From: Loripinus fragilis | Taxonomy: Eukaryota > Mollusca > Bivalvia > Lucinida > Lucinidae | DNA length: 64,000 bases | Direction: 5' to 3' | Assembly (NCBI GenBank): GCA_964019695.1 | Contig: OZ026530.1 | Span: 33,648,690-33,712,689, forward strand | Part shown: piece after piece, positions 41,020-52,309 of the stretch | Numbering within the stretch: position 1 is the first letter of the stretch | Layout: each line of letters starts with the position of its first letter | Position numbers and translations under genes: made by a program | Notes under the pieces: generated by a model | Database searches by the model: none | What the model saw: only the letters and a program-made list of their open reading frames with translations | Told to the model about the DNA's origin: nothing

Positions 41020-42630
41020 GCAAAGATCAGGAATCGATACATGTTCCACACCTGACCCAGGATACCAATGGGAAAGTGACAACCATACAGTTTGACACCA
41101 CAAACAAGAGCCAAGAGGTCAGCCCTTTCCTAGCAGGTGAACACAAGGTACAAATAAACAGACGCGCGCAAAGGCATAACAAACACAAGACAGAAAAACA
41201 TAAAAGATCCACAAAAGAAGTACCGCCTTGGAACGGTCAGTGACAATATTTTACTGGAGGGCTTAAACCAGTTTCACGGCGCCAACCTCACCGTTAATTC
41301 AGATTGTGATCAAGACACATATATATTTGGTTTGCAAGAAAGATCCCTAACTTATCAATGCAGCATCACATAGAACATATAAATCAAGATATGAAAAGGA
41401 GATAAAGCAAAGATAAGGACTCAACAGTAAATTAAACTGAATGCCAGAGCAAAAGAAATCCAACAGGTAAACCCTGGAGGGCCTGACATACAGCCAAAGC
41501 ATTAGGCCCTACCATCTCATCAATACATAAGTCTTTAAGTGGGTACCTCATAGAGTCTGAAGTCCTACTCACAGGCGTGCAATTAAAGAGCAAAGCAAAG
41601 TTGCCAACCTTGATTGGGTTGACCACCAAGCATGAAGTCTGTTGCAATATACTAACGTTATAGCCAATCTTCTTATAATAAGAAATTAGTTTAATGAACT
41701 GCGCTGAGATATTATTAAAGCCAACAATCTACTTCAATTAATATACCAAGTCACCAAGAATTCAGGTTCCCATTGTACTTGGCGCAAGCGATATTTAATT
41801 CCAACTTGGAATTTCGACATCACATCATAGTATTGTCTGTATAATTTAAAAAAGGTTTTCGAAGTTTATGATACCGATAGCCTTATTTAAGAAGTTTCTG
41901 AGTGAACAGTTTATTGCAAAAGTTGAATTCAGAAACATGGCTAGATGCTATAGCAAAACGAATAAGTTGGAGATATACTGTAGACTCCATAGGATGTAGA
42001 GCGAGGAACATCATCATCTAAAAATGGGAAATTGACAATTTCACAATCAAAAATAGTAAGTGAGTATGATCAGGAAATACCACAATCACAAACTGCAGAC
42101 AACCCCGTGGCACCGGGAGGAAGAGCCGCTCAACCATCACGAGACACCAGGAAGACAAATTAAGCAAAGCAATCAGCTCTCTCTTCCCCATCAAGATGAT
42201 TACAATACTAGAATGGACATAAAGTAACGCACAACAAAACATAGAACAATTACAGACTCCCACAATGGGAGTAACAATAAACATAAAGTCAACAACAACA
42301 GAACCACCGCCCTAGAACGGACAGCAGCCTAAGCCACTGGGGGTTTAAATGCATTTTACTGGTACCAAATCTTCGCCCTAGATTCTGCTGTTGTTGAAGA
42401 ACAAGAAATGTTCAGCTCGCATGGAGGCCATCTAACTAATGCAATGTATCATCATGGAAAACACTCTAATCAAATTAACACTCCATGATGAAACAAAGAA
42501 AAGGGCTCATGACTCACAGACAGCCAGAGCCAAAGAAAACCCCAAGCCGAGCCACGGCGGGCCCAGCCAAAGTCGTCATGTTTATCATAAATTTTGGTAG
42601 AAACTCTGTTTTCCCAAGAGTCACCTCTTC
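41020..42630 (-). repeat. Family B retroelement, copy 2, interrupted by family A
   Basis: The tail starts near 41020 (TGCAAAGATCAGGAATCGAT) and passes through CAAACAAGAGCCAAGAGGTC, ACAGGTAAACCCTGGAGGGC and AAGTCTGTTGCAATATACTA to the reverse-transcriptase region. On the minus strand, between 42040 and 41860, it reads FLDDDVPRSTSYGVY, then FAIASSHVSEFN and QKLLKQGYRYHKL after a stop. The coding sequence is split after KIYDKHDD by the family A insertion 42056-42572 and continues upstream to about 42630. Confidence 0.75.
42056..42572 (-). repeat. Family A tail, copy 8, nested in family B
   Basis: Starts at the tip (AGTAAGTGAGTATGATCAGG) and is one of the best preserved copies (CTCTTCCCCATCAAGATGAT, ACCGCCCTAGAACGGACAGC, CGCCCTAGATTCTGCTGTTG), cut off at GGGCCCAGCCAAAG. 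The flanks join into the uninterrupted family B reading CAATCAAAA/TCGTCATGTTTATC. No target duplication longer than a base or two is apparent. Confidence 0.8.
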
Positions 42631-43117
42631 ATTGCGATCCTAACAGTATTTAAAGGAGAAAAACAAGTATTTTAGATTATTTAAACCCTTTAAACCCTTT
42701 ATATATTAATGAATCTTTCTATTAAATTAAAAAAAAGTCTGGATGGTTTATTGTGTATATTGATGATAACTGGCTATAATTATCAAAAAAATACTATAGG
42801 TTTACTTTAAAAGTATAGTTTGTCTTAGCTAAACGTGTATGCCGACCCTGATGAAATTCCGCTCTAAGGCTCTTCAAAATCAGTTAAGTATTTTTCAATT
42901 CATTTACATAAGAAAAGTCTAAGTAGCTGTCAGCTGACGTTTAACCATCAGTTATTAATATTATTTGGCGGAATGTTGCTACACTAAATCCAGATAGATA
43001 TTTCATATAAATTTGTTGGTTTTATTGCTTATATGCCTAAATTTTAGTATGTCAAAAATCATTTATATGCCTTTATTAGTTCAAGACAAATACTTAAAAG
43101 TTGATATTCTTAAATTT
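42631..43117. other. AT-rich, repeat-poor start of the 42.6-46.8 kb region
   Basis: No transposon or gene recognised. Confidence 0.35.
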
Positions 43118-46100
43118 GTCCCCAAAATTGTCCCCTACAGAACAAGGGTATAAAAACAACAGCTTGTGTATGTTATTAGTTCACAATTTTTAGTCAAGAA
43201 GCAAGTTTTGAATCTGTAACGCGAAAAATATGGAGTCCTTTCAGTTAAATTTGATATGTGAAGCAGTGTGTCAATCCAAAACCATGCGGATGCATTTGTC
43301 CCCAAAAAATGTCCCCTACAGAATTATATTTTTTTCAGTGCTACACCTTTGACTATGGTAAAGATTGTTGTTAAAGAGTAAAGTAGTAGATTATATAAAC
43401 ATATGGTGGTATTAAAAAAGATAATAGTGATATTTCATTTAGAAATATAAAAAATACACGGTAAATTCAAAATGTCCCCTACAGAACATTAGTGATTTTT
43501 AAATCCTTAATAATCTTTGTCATCATTTATTCAGATTCTTTTACTGTGACATATTTTGAATCCAGTATGATTTATGTCCCAGAAAAATGAATTGGAGCTT
43601 GCTTCTGACCATCTCATTTGCATGAATTTATGGATTTGACTCTAGTTGTATTGTCAATTCTGTTGAAAAAATAAAAAATAAAGGTAAGAACTTTCAAAAA
43701 ATGTTTAACGTATGTTTAAAATCTAACTTGTATGGGTATGTTAACCAAATTTTATTTTTCTTAAGCTGACTGACAGAGCATAAATCTGAGTTATTCAACC
43801 TAAAAGACAAGTCAACTGTTCTGTAGCGGACATATTTTGGGGACAAATTTGAGACGTCCCAAATGGAATAATTTTCCTGACATATATCCACATTTTTAAG
43901 CTAGCTTAAATTATCTCTTTGCTCTTTTAGTAATTTGTACTGTGGGTGACTTGCATTTAGTGTTTTGTGTACCTTTTGAATATTGTGTTGCAACTAATGG
44001 AGAATTCAGATAAACATGATAAAAAATACAAAGGCTTTAATCAGAAGCTAAGAATTTTCAACTGAGTAACAGTTGCAATATATTATGGCATACTATTATT
44101 GATGAAGTATAAACTTTTAATAAGTGGTATAAAATGTTGTGTATCTTTCACAAGACACTGTTCTGAATTTGATAGGTGCTACCTGTTTTGGTGCAGCCAT
44201 TTATTGTTCAACTTAATATGCCGAAAATTGATGTATCTATTTTCTAATATGCTATATTTTTCAGAACAGTTTCACTTAAATGATTGAAACCTAAAATCAA
44301 ATCTAAAATTTATCTATTTTCTAAATATTTCATAAAGTTTGGAATTTCAGACAATCTCAGTGATTCATTTACAATTTTGGGCTTAATGGGTCCTGGGACT
44401 CGCTGTTTCTCACACAACGAGTCCCAACTGCAAACTTACGAGTCCAGAACACTATTTTTCATTATAAGTCGGCAATACCATTACACGCTTGGACTCGATG
44501 AAATAAAAACTTTGCATCCCATAGACAGAATTATGAGTAAAAGATGATCTTTAATTTGAATGTGTTTATTGCCAATATATGCAAAAAATCCCTACTAAAG
44601 AAAAGGACGTATTTTCTCTACTATCGTCTCCCTTCCTAGCTTATAAAAATGATCTGGCTATAACTGATAACCTTTGCAGAGAGTTAGGCAATCCAAATTC
44701 ATTTTTTTTATTTAAATTGTTGATCTATTGTTATATAATATTTAATATCAGAAGTGTATGTGCAGGGAGAGGGGGGCATATACATGTATACACAAGAGAC
44801 AATAATATTGAAAAAAAAATGTGCAAGTTAGAGAAGCAATCCTTTTTGACAGACATACTGCAACATGCCTATAGTTTCAGAGTATATATTTTAAACCTCA
44901 TACTGACTGACAGAACTTCTGATTAGGCCATATGTGAATGCATTGACTGGTTTGGGCCTTAATTTTATGCAAATACTCAACAGAGTTCTCACTAGGATTT
45001 TGAAATGCTGTTTGCCATAAAAAAATTGGAGTTTTACCCTAATTTTCTATTGGCACTTTTGAAAAAGTTGGAGTCAGAATCAAAAAGTTGGAGTAAAATA
45101 ATCCAAATTTGGAGTTAGTGAGAACTCTGCTCAAAGGATACTCCACCTGGTTCTTAGATCACATAAAAAATACATGAATTAGATAATGCATTGACGTATA
45201 AATTTTGTCCAGTTTCAATAAAAAAAAATGTTGTACATGTAAGTACTCCTTATATCACCTTGCCGAACAACTTAAATGAGTACCCCTCTCTTATGTTTAA
45301 ATTGAGAAATTGAAAGTTTATTTGTCAACTAACACAAAATACACAACTTATTAAGACTACTGCATTTACAGTGTAGTTATTATCCTTTTAAGAGGTTTAA
45401 CTTCAAATTAATGTGTGTTTTAAGTTCTTGTGTATTCTCCCTGATTTCAATTTCCGAATATTGCTTTGTTGTATATTTGCTTTTTTGTCATGTATCATGT
45501 AGTTCAGTAGGGGACATTTTTTGGGACATATTATTTCAATAATTAAGTAGTTAGTCCATTAAACTTATGTTTTATTTGAATTCGAGCCTTCACTATCACA
45601 CAATTCTTGTCTTCTTCTATTCCAACTAATTAAAAATTATCTAGTTAGTATCCTTAACTTTTACATTTGATGCTAGCTTTTGAAATCTCGCAATAAAAGT
45701 AATGTTTTTCTATTCTTTATAACCTTTTTTGTTGGAGGAATCTTGTAGCTTCTAAAGATATCCCCTGTTTTAATAGTTTCTATTGGATTTGAAATGAAAA
45801 AAAAATCAGTTTATTTGCAAATGTCATTGAATTTCTGGAGCTTAAATATGATGTCCCAAAAAATTGCCCCCTACAGAACAACTTGTAGTAGGGTAATTAA
45901 CAATGTTGTAAAGTAAAAAAGAGTGTCCTATCCAACTCAACAATTGCATTTTTCAATCTGTACATGACTTGGTAATGCACAAGAATTGCTTGTTAACTGT
46001 TAGCAAAAGCATTATGATATATTATATTCCCTCAGTTGTTGAAGTCTCAACTAATAATTGGCTTTAGCTGGAAAACAAGTCATTTCATTCATAATCTTAA

Positions 46101-46170
46101 TGAAATTTAGTGAGTTTTTTGCTGTTTTGATTCAGATTTGAATGTTCTGTAGGGGACACATTTTCGGGAC
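43118..46170. repeat. Seven dispersed copies of a 26-27 bp motif
   Basis: GTCCCCAAAATTGTCCCCTA-CAGAAC and its variants occur at 43118-43143, 43298-43324, 43469-43488 (partial) and 45853-45879 on the plus strand, and inverted at 43818-43844, 45502-45527 and 46144-46170. The right half, CCCCTACAGAA, is nearly invariant (exceptions CGCTACAGAAC and CCCCTACTGAAC). The surrounding AT-rich sequence is not visibly repeated. Spacings of about 180, 171, 349 and 351 bp suggest multiples of about 175. Function unknown. Confidence 0.75.
44981..45129. mobile_element. 149 bp hAT-like MITE
   Basis: CAGAGTTCTCACTA (44981-44994) and its exact inverse TAGTGAGAACTCTG (45116-45129) bound an AT-rich non-coding core with repeated AGTTGGAGT. 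CTCAA precedes and follows the element (44976-44980 and 45130-45134), a visible 5 bp duplication. CAG-type ends point to hAT, whose duplications are normally 8 bp. Confidence 0.75.
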
Positions 46171-46832
46171 ATCTTCTAGCATCAAAACCACTGTACCAAT
46201 TGATTTGAAACTTTACGAGTATGATGAACCCAACAGAACATACATATGACCAAAATGTAGTGTATTTGCTTGCCCAGGAATAAAAACTACAATGAATAAA
46301 AGTAGGGTAAATCAGATATTAAAAACAGACCCCAAAGTTATAAGTTTTACACAGAAAAGGTATAATTAATTGCAAGGTTTTTAGTAATGCAAGTCACTTA
46401 TATTACCCTATTCTACCAAAATGCTATTTATTTTCAAACAGAAAATCATCACAAGCTGCTTGGCAGCCTAAAGAATGCACACTTACATTTTTTTTCAAAA
46501 AAGCTATTTTTGACTTTAAACCATGATTTTTTGTGTGAGATAGTCTTATTCACCAGTTCAGATATTTTTCCATACAATTTTAGGTATGAACAGTTGGTTA
46601 GAATATGGGTAAATCCTCTGGGAGGGTACTTTTTTCAAACACCCTGTGATACTGTTTTCTCTAATTTATAATGAAAATGCCCAAATATGCTTTTTCTGGA
46701 AAACATATTCATAGACAACTAATGAACTTGATGATTTTAAAGGTATCAAATATTCACTTATAAGAATAATTGTGTCAAAATTTGTGATTATCTGTGAATT
46801 GAGGGCAATTTTGCGTACTGTCCACACGCACC
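46171..46832. other. AT-rich spacer
   Basis: One open frame of 94 codons near 46387 has no recognised features and is probably chance. Confidence 0.35.
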
Positions 46833-47160
46833 ATTCCTGCGGCCGTAATCAGGGAAAGTTGCCTGGGTCCCGTATTTCGACCATTTCCAAATTCGCATCA
46901 ATACAGTTTTTAGATACACTTACGTCAGATGGATATTTGCACATTTTTCTGGACAAAATAAAGTAACTAAAATGAGCCCGAAATATCTATTGACCCGTCG
47001 TTATAAATGAACGTCTCAGTACCAAATACTGATAAAAAGATCTGGCGAAATCAAACAATATTCAAAATTATCAAGTTTATACCATGTATGCGAATACGAA
47101 TATGGCGCTACTCGGACTGTGTGTCCAATATATACGGTTAATTTTGGTGGTGCACGATCT

Positions 47161-47227
47161 GACATCGTAGCCTAGTGTTTAGCACATTAGACTCTTAAAC
47201 CAGCGGACCAGGGTCGATTCCAATTTT
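47161..47227 (+). tRNA. tRNA-like segment, left arm of G2
   Basis: CGTAGCCTAGTGTTTAGCAC (box A-like), TAGACTCTTAAACCAG in the anticodon-arm position, CCAGGGTCGATTCC (box B-like missing one T), then TTTTATTCTTTTTTTTT. No acceptor pairing. Confidence 0.5.
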
Positions 47228-48269
47228 ATTCTTTTTTTTTCTAAAATGTAATATAAAAGTCTATGAAATAAAAATTGTTAATGCCAGATTTTTCAATATA
47301 AAATTTAATCTAAAAATAAGGGAACTACCAATATATATCATTCAGTATCTTGTCACGGCTTGGGAAAACAAATAATTTTTCAGTTTTTCTAAAACGCTTG
47401 ATGTCGTGAGTAATGAATGAAATTAAAATAAGGAAGCTGGATGGCGATTACAAATAATTAAACTTAATAATAAGGAAATAGTTTTCTTCAGAAAAATTGT
47501 AAAATCTGAAAACTTCCATGTGAGATTATGAATAATCGAGGGTGGTGGTATCTCCTTTTCATTTCAAAAATTGACTGTCCATACATAAACAAGCTGTGTG
47601 CAAAGAATTAAAAAGGTTTAATGTGAGAAGTATTATCCGCAATTGTCCTTAAGTACAGGGATATTTGTAATCATTGAGGAGCATGTTAGACTGTTTAAGG
47701 CATGATACAACCCGCTATTTTGTGCGGTGTTTTCCTTATATACTAGTATACACATCTTTAGAACACATTTAAATGATACACCTGTGCAATTGTGCAATTG
47801 GCTGAAATCAAAAGCTTATCTATTAAAACACTTCTATTTTGCTTAATTGTATAGCAAAACCTTGTAGCCAACACAATGAGAAACTATTTTAAGCTGGTGT
47901 AAGAAAATGTAAATATTGAGGTAGGTCACCATTAAATTACATGTTTGGAAATTGGACCCCTCTATTAAAGATGATAATAAAACTCCTCGTCTTATCGACA
48001 GAACCCCTTTGTTTTGACCTGATCTGTTCTGGCATGAAGTAGTATGTCATCAAAAAAGCGATCATATAAACAGGCCAGGCCAAAATAAACGTATACAGAA
48101 TTTACCGCTAAACAGACGATGACTGATAAATGCTTATAAATGGTCACTTAAAATTCAAGCAATATCGAAACTAGGATTCTAGAGATTACTCAAGGGATAA
48201 AAATTGATGGAAATGTAATTTCTCAACAGGGCTTGCAATTTAAGAAGATCAGTATTATATTCTTGAAAT

Positions 48270-48580
48270 TCAATATTTTGAGGATTATCAGAACAAAAAC
48301 GAATTATTGTGTGGGTGTGAAGAATGTGTTGTTATTTTTTGGGGGGGACATCACAAAAGTAGACTGGTCTATGGGGTAACTTCTATATATATATACTATT
48401 CATTTTAGCATCTTTTGTAAGGTCCATATACAATAGGTGGATATGTTTGTGGTCGCTAAAATTTCAATTTTTGGATGGTATGCCTAATATCCAAATTATT
48501 TTTTTTTTATTAACAGTAGATGCTGAGTCCAAGCCTACGTATGGAGAAACAAATTGAGCACCCAACCCCCAACCCTGTAA
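48270..48580. repeat. Diverged partial relative of the MITE at 18059-18435
   Basis: Shares TTTTTTGGGGG, TTTTAAGGTC-like, CGCTAAAATTTCAA, CAGTAGATGCTG and CCAAGCCTACGT in order with 18180-18435. The left terminus is not recognisable. Confidence 0.5.
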
Positions 48581-48975
48581 TTTTGACTGGGTCCAACCAT
48601 ATGGACCACCATGGTACAAACAGAAGCTATATCAAAAGACAATAGTGGTGTGTTACCATCGGACAAGGTTATTGCGTTGAAGTAATGAGGTATTATTTTC
48701 GAGACTGACTCTTCCCTGGGATAAGCCTAACGGACGTGGTATAAGGATCAGACCAAATACCTTTGCAATATTCAGTAATCTTATCTTATTTAGGAATGTT
48801 CAGGATTCAGATCTTATTTAAGAATGTTAGTTACAATTAGTAAACTGTTCTTTAATTATATAATGAACAGTTCAGCCGTAGCGGATGAGCCAAAAGTGGC
48901 CAATGTGACATTTTGCCACTAGAGGTTATATTAAAATGCTAAAAAGTAAAGAAGAAAAATAACACTATGAAAATA

Positions 48976-49050
48976 CCTGCACCCTGGGAATCGACCCAGG
49001 GCCTCTGGTTTCGTAGGCCGACACGCAAACCATTACGCCACGAGATCAGG
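48976..49050 (-). tRNA. tRNA-like segment, right arm of G2
   Basis: Minus strand: CTCGTGGCGTAATGGTTTGC (box A-like D arm), then GGCCTACGAAACCAG, then CCCTGGGTCGATTCCCAGGG, a seven-pair T-arm hairpin with a six-base loop. Short T-runs (TATTTTC, TTATTTTTC) follow. Well-formed T arm, weak anticodon stem. Confidence 0.5.
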
Positions 49051-49387
49051 TCGTGCGCGGCTCAAAATAACCATACATCTAGATGAGACAATCCGAGTCT
49101 CAGCCAATATTGTATTTGTAACCAGGGTTAAAACTTGAAAATCATGTACATCGTGTGTTTTTGTCTGATCTTTTTATCTGTATTTGGTGCTTTGTCGATC
49201 AAGTCAGATAAAAGGTCATATAGTTATTTCGGACACATTTTAGTTACTCTATTTTGTCACGGTATATTTTTAAGCATCGGAAGATTGATCTGAAATGAGA
49301 GCATCTGAAATCTGTTTTGGTCCGAATTCATAAATAGTCGAAAGACAGTACCCACCCAACTTTCCCTGTTTCCCGACGCAGGAAATA

Positions 49388-49900
49388 TGCCCATGAAAAT
49401 TAACCGCATATGTCTTTAATGTTAAAGTACACCAGAGTTCCAAATGAGCTCACTCATCATAATAAAACATTGCAACACTTTAAAGTGAAAAAACCCTACT
49501 CTGATATTTTACTTCAGATACAGTAGCTTGGAAATATATTAAAAAAAAAATAATTCGAAGACTTACCTTCGATTAAAACGTCTCTTTTTTCAGCGCCCAA
49601 ATAAAATCTCTGAAATACACATTCCAATAAAGCTGCATTTATTTAGATTTCTGAACTAGTCGGGCGCAGACGGAGCTCTTATATAGTTTAAAATCACGTG
49701 GTCTTAAGTGATAATATAATGTTGTTGTTTTTTGCTGCACAAAGTACAGCTGCTGCATCGGATTTTTGGAACGCAAATTAAAATGAAAACAAATCCAAAT
49801 CAGTCTAGACATACGAGGTTTAACCGGATGCGCTGAAGTGTTAATAGACGGTGTTAGTTTCATATTATATCTTTTGAAATAATTATGGATAGGAAAAAAA
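49388..49900. other. Spacer
   Basis: AT-rich; no supported feature. Confidence 0.4.
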
Positions 49901-49901
49901 C

Positions 49902-50075
49902 GTAAGTGAGCATGATCAGGAAATACCTAATCGCAAACTGCAGTCAAGCCCATGGCACCGCGAGGAAGAGCCACGCAACACTCACGAGATACCAGTGAGA
50001 TAAACTCAGCAAAGCAACCAGCTCTTCTTTCCCCATCAATATGATTGCAAATAGGAATGGACATAAAGTAAAAGC
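49902..50075 (-). repeat. Family A tail, copy 9 (short)
   Basis: Tip CGTAAGTGAGCATGATCAGG at 49902, then CAAACTGCAGTCAAGCCCAT and TTCTTTCCCCATCAATATGA; ends after GGAATGGACATAAAGTAA. About 175 bp, strongly 5'-truncated. Confidence 0.7.
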
Positions 50076-50490
50076 ATAATTCCCGTGCAAAGACGTAGTT
50101 CCTAGATATTTCACGATCATACTGAAATACTTTGATGAAGTATTTGTCTTTGAATGATGTTGGCTGAACCCTAAGAACGATTAAACTATATGGTAAAACA
50201 GGCTTTTGAAGATCTGTCCAATGGAAATATCAGTCATACATGTAGTTATTGAAATATTCAAAACATTTTCCATTAATTTAGTTGATGATTAGTTGTTTTT
50301 TTAATACAATTAAATTAGATTTGATGTTTTTGTTTACATATTATTCTCTTTATTTGTAATTCTAACACTTATCGCCTATAATTATAGCCATTGGTTAAAT
50401 TCAAAGATTAATTGGTTGATAAATCACTGCATGTATGGCAATCCAAGTGCAAATTAATTCTTTAAACCTAAGTTTAAACTTCAAACCTAG

Positions 50491-51187
50491 GTCATTAAAA
50501 TAATTTCCCATTATAAAAAGATTGGCTATAACATTAATGTATTGCAACAGACTGCATGCTTGGTAGTCAACCCAATCACGGTTGGCAACTTTGCTTTCCT
50601 CTTTAATTGCACGCCGGTGGGTCGGACTTCAGACTCTATGATAGTTCCGACTTAAAGACTTATCTATTGATGAGATGGTAGGGGCCTGATGCTTTGGCTG
50701 TTTGTCGGGCCCACCGGGGTTTACCTGTTGGATTTCTTTTGCTCCGGTATTCAGTTTAACTTACTGTTGAGTCCTTATCCTTGCTTTATCTCCTTGTTAT
50801 ATCTTGATTTATATGTTTTGGGAGATGATGCATTGATAAGTTAGGGGTCTTTCATGCAAACCAAATATCTATGTGTCTTGATCCACATCTGAATTAAGGG
50901 TGAGGTTGGCGCCGTTAAAACCGGTTTAAGCCCTCCAGTAAAATATTTTACTGACCGTTCCAAGGCGGTACTTCTTTTGTGGGTCTTTTATGTTTTTGTT
51001 CTGTCTGGTGTTTGCTATGTTTTGTGCGCGTCTGTTTATATGTGCTTTGTGGTCACCTGCTGGGAAAGGGCTGACCTCTTGGCTCTCGTTTGTGGTGTCT
51101 TCTGTGAGTTTGTCACTTTCCCATTGGTATCCTGGGTCAGGTGTGGTACTTGATTGTATCGATTCCTGATCTTTGCACCATTACTTA
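50491..51187 (+). repeat. Family B tail, copy 3, inside the palindromic array
   Basis: Sense orientation from CATTAAAATAATTTCCCATT (reverse-transcriptase C-terminal coding) through GCAACAGACTGCATGCTTGG, GGTTTACCTGTTGGATTTCT and ACCTGCTGGGAAAGGGCTGA to the tip CTTTGCACCATTACTTACTT. On the left it joins array word CCTAGGT and on the right TTGAAAATC, which are contiguous in intact units, so the insertion left no visible duplication. Confidence 0.8.
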
Positions 51188-51228
51188 CTTTTGAAAATCT
51201 TAAACCTAGGTTTAAAAACTTTAAAATA

Positions 51229-51341
51229 TGTCTTCCTGGTGTCTCGTGGTGGTTGGGCGACTCTTCCTCGCGGTGCCACGGGGTTGTCTGCAGTTTGTGA
51301 TTGTGGTATTTCCTGGTCATACTCACTTACTATTTTTGAAA
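51229..51341 (+). repeat. Family A tail, copy 10, inside the palindromic array
   Basis: Only the last ~115 bp: TCTTCCTGGTGTCTCGTGG, GGTGCCACGGGGTTGTCTGC, CATACTCACTTACTATTTTT. Flanked on both sides by array sequence. Confidence 0.75.
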
Positions 51342-51640
51342 GAAAAAGTGCACAGTAATTCTTTAAACCAGGGTTTGAAGTTTCAAACAGGGGTTTTAGC
51401 TGGCCAAATGCACATTAATTCTTTAAACCTACGTTTAAACTTTAAACCTAGATTTGAAAATCTTAAACTTAGTTTTGAAAGAAAAAGTGCACATTAATTC
51501 TTCAAACCCTGGTTTGAAGTTTCAAACAGGGGTTTCAGCCAGCTAAATGCACATTAATTCTTTAAACCCTAGTTTGAACTTCAAACCTAGGTTTGAAAAT
51601 CTCAAACCCCAGTTTAAAGAATAAACCAATAAAAAGCTTA

Positions 51641-52309
51641 AAATTTGATGATAGATTTTCATTGGTTCTGCAAATAAGCCCCGCCTCTTTTAACACGCAT
51701 TCTTACCGCGGATTGATTGCTATTACTCCGCGACAGAGGCAACGAATAGGCTAACGACCTGTCGAAGTTAACCGAAACTGGGCCAAAATGAACCACGAAT
51801 GAAACCACTACTGTGTTTCCAGGATTTATGTGATAGTGACCCCCGTTTTTGCCAGTTATTCTTTAATGGTGATTTTAATTGAAACATTATTAGAGAAATA
51901 AATTGAGATATAGACCGCGTAATTAAAATTTATTTTTCTCATATAAAAAAGCTGAGATTAGATGGAATTTTGGCGTGTATTTGCTGCTCCTCTTTAGTTT
52001 AGTCCCCAAGTGAACCTAACGATATAAATATGGCTTATAAGTTCAGCTCAGTGGGGGTATTTCGTCAGGCGCACAGAAAAGAGTGCGTAACAGAATTTTT
52101 TTTTTTTTTGTCCTATTTCTCAAACATATAATGTGGGTACTCGAAGCAACCGTCTCGATGAGGCGTTTCTTTAGAGCACACATAGCATATGTTTAAACTG
52201 ATGACCACAATCGCAATTTCACGCTAAAAATTGCTTAACTGACCCAAGCTTCGTGCATTAAGCTATGATTCACCGCTTATACCGACTTATAAACTTACAC
52301 GAACATTCA
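51641..52309. other. Spacer with poly-T run
   Basis: Contains T13 at about 52097-52109 and no recognised features. Confidence 0.35.

Larger units (their letters stand above)
46833..49387. mobile_element. Large inverted-repeat element with convergent tRNA-like ends (G2)
   Basis: Arms of roughly 400 bp (46833-47227 and 48976-49387) match in inverse with gaps. Shared words in outside-to-inside order are TTCCTGCG, CAGGGAAAGTTG, TTTCGAC, AATTCG, GTAACTAAAATG, CCGAAAT, ACCAAATAC and GATAAAAAGATC. Each arm terminates internally in a tRNA-like segment. The 1.75 kb interior is AT-rich and non-coding and includes a worn MITE (48270-48580). Arm identity looks like 60-70%, so the element is old. The plan is the same as G1, though the sequences are unrelated by eye. 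Confidence 0.6.
50430..51640. repeat. Palindromic AAACCTAGGTTT array, cut by two retroelement tails
   Basis: Units of about 75-80 bp contain AAGTGCACATTAATTC, TTTAAACC-type words and a palindrome such as AAACCTAGGTTTGAAAATC. Array sequence occurs at 50440-50490, 51188-51228 and 51342-51640. The pieces rejoin if the family B tail (50491-51187) and family A tail (51229-51341) are removed. Confidence 0.72.

Noticed and set aside
44579..44926. 115-codon plus-strand frame
   Set aside because: AT-rich, no motif and no neighbouring exon signals; likely chance.
43118..46170. CRISPR or integron-like repeat set
   Set aside because: The motif occurs in both orientations at variable long spacing; not an array of that kind.
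48976..49050. Functional tRNA gene
   Set aside because: T arm is excellent but the T loop is one base short and the anticodon stem is poor.
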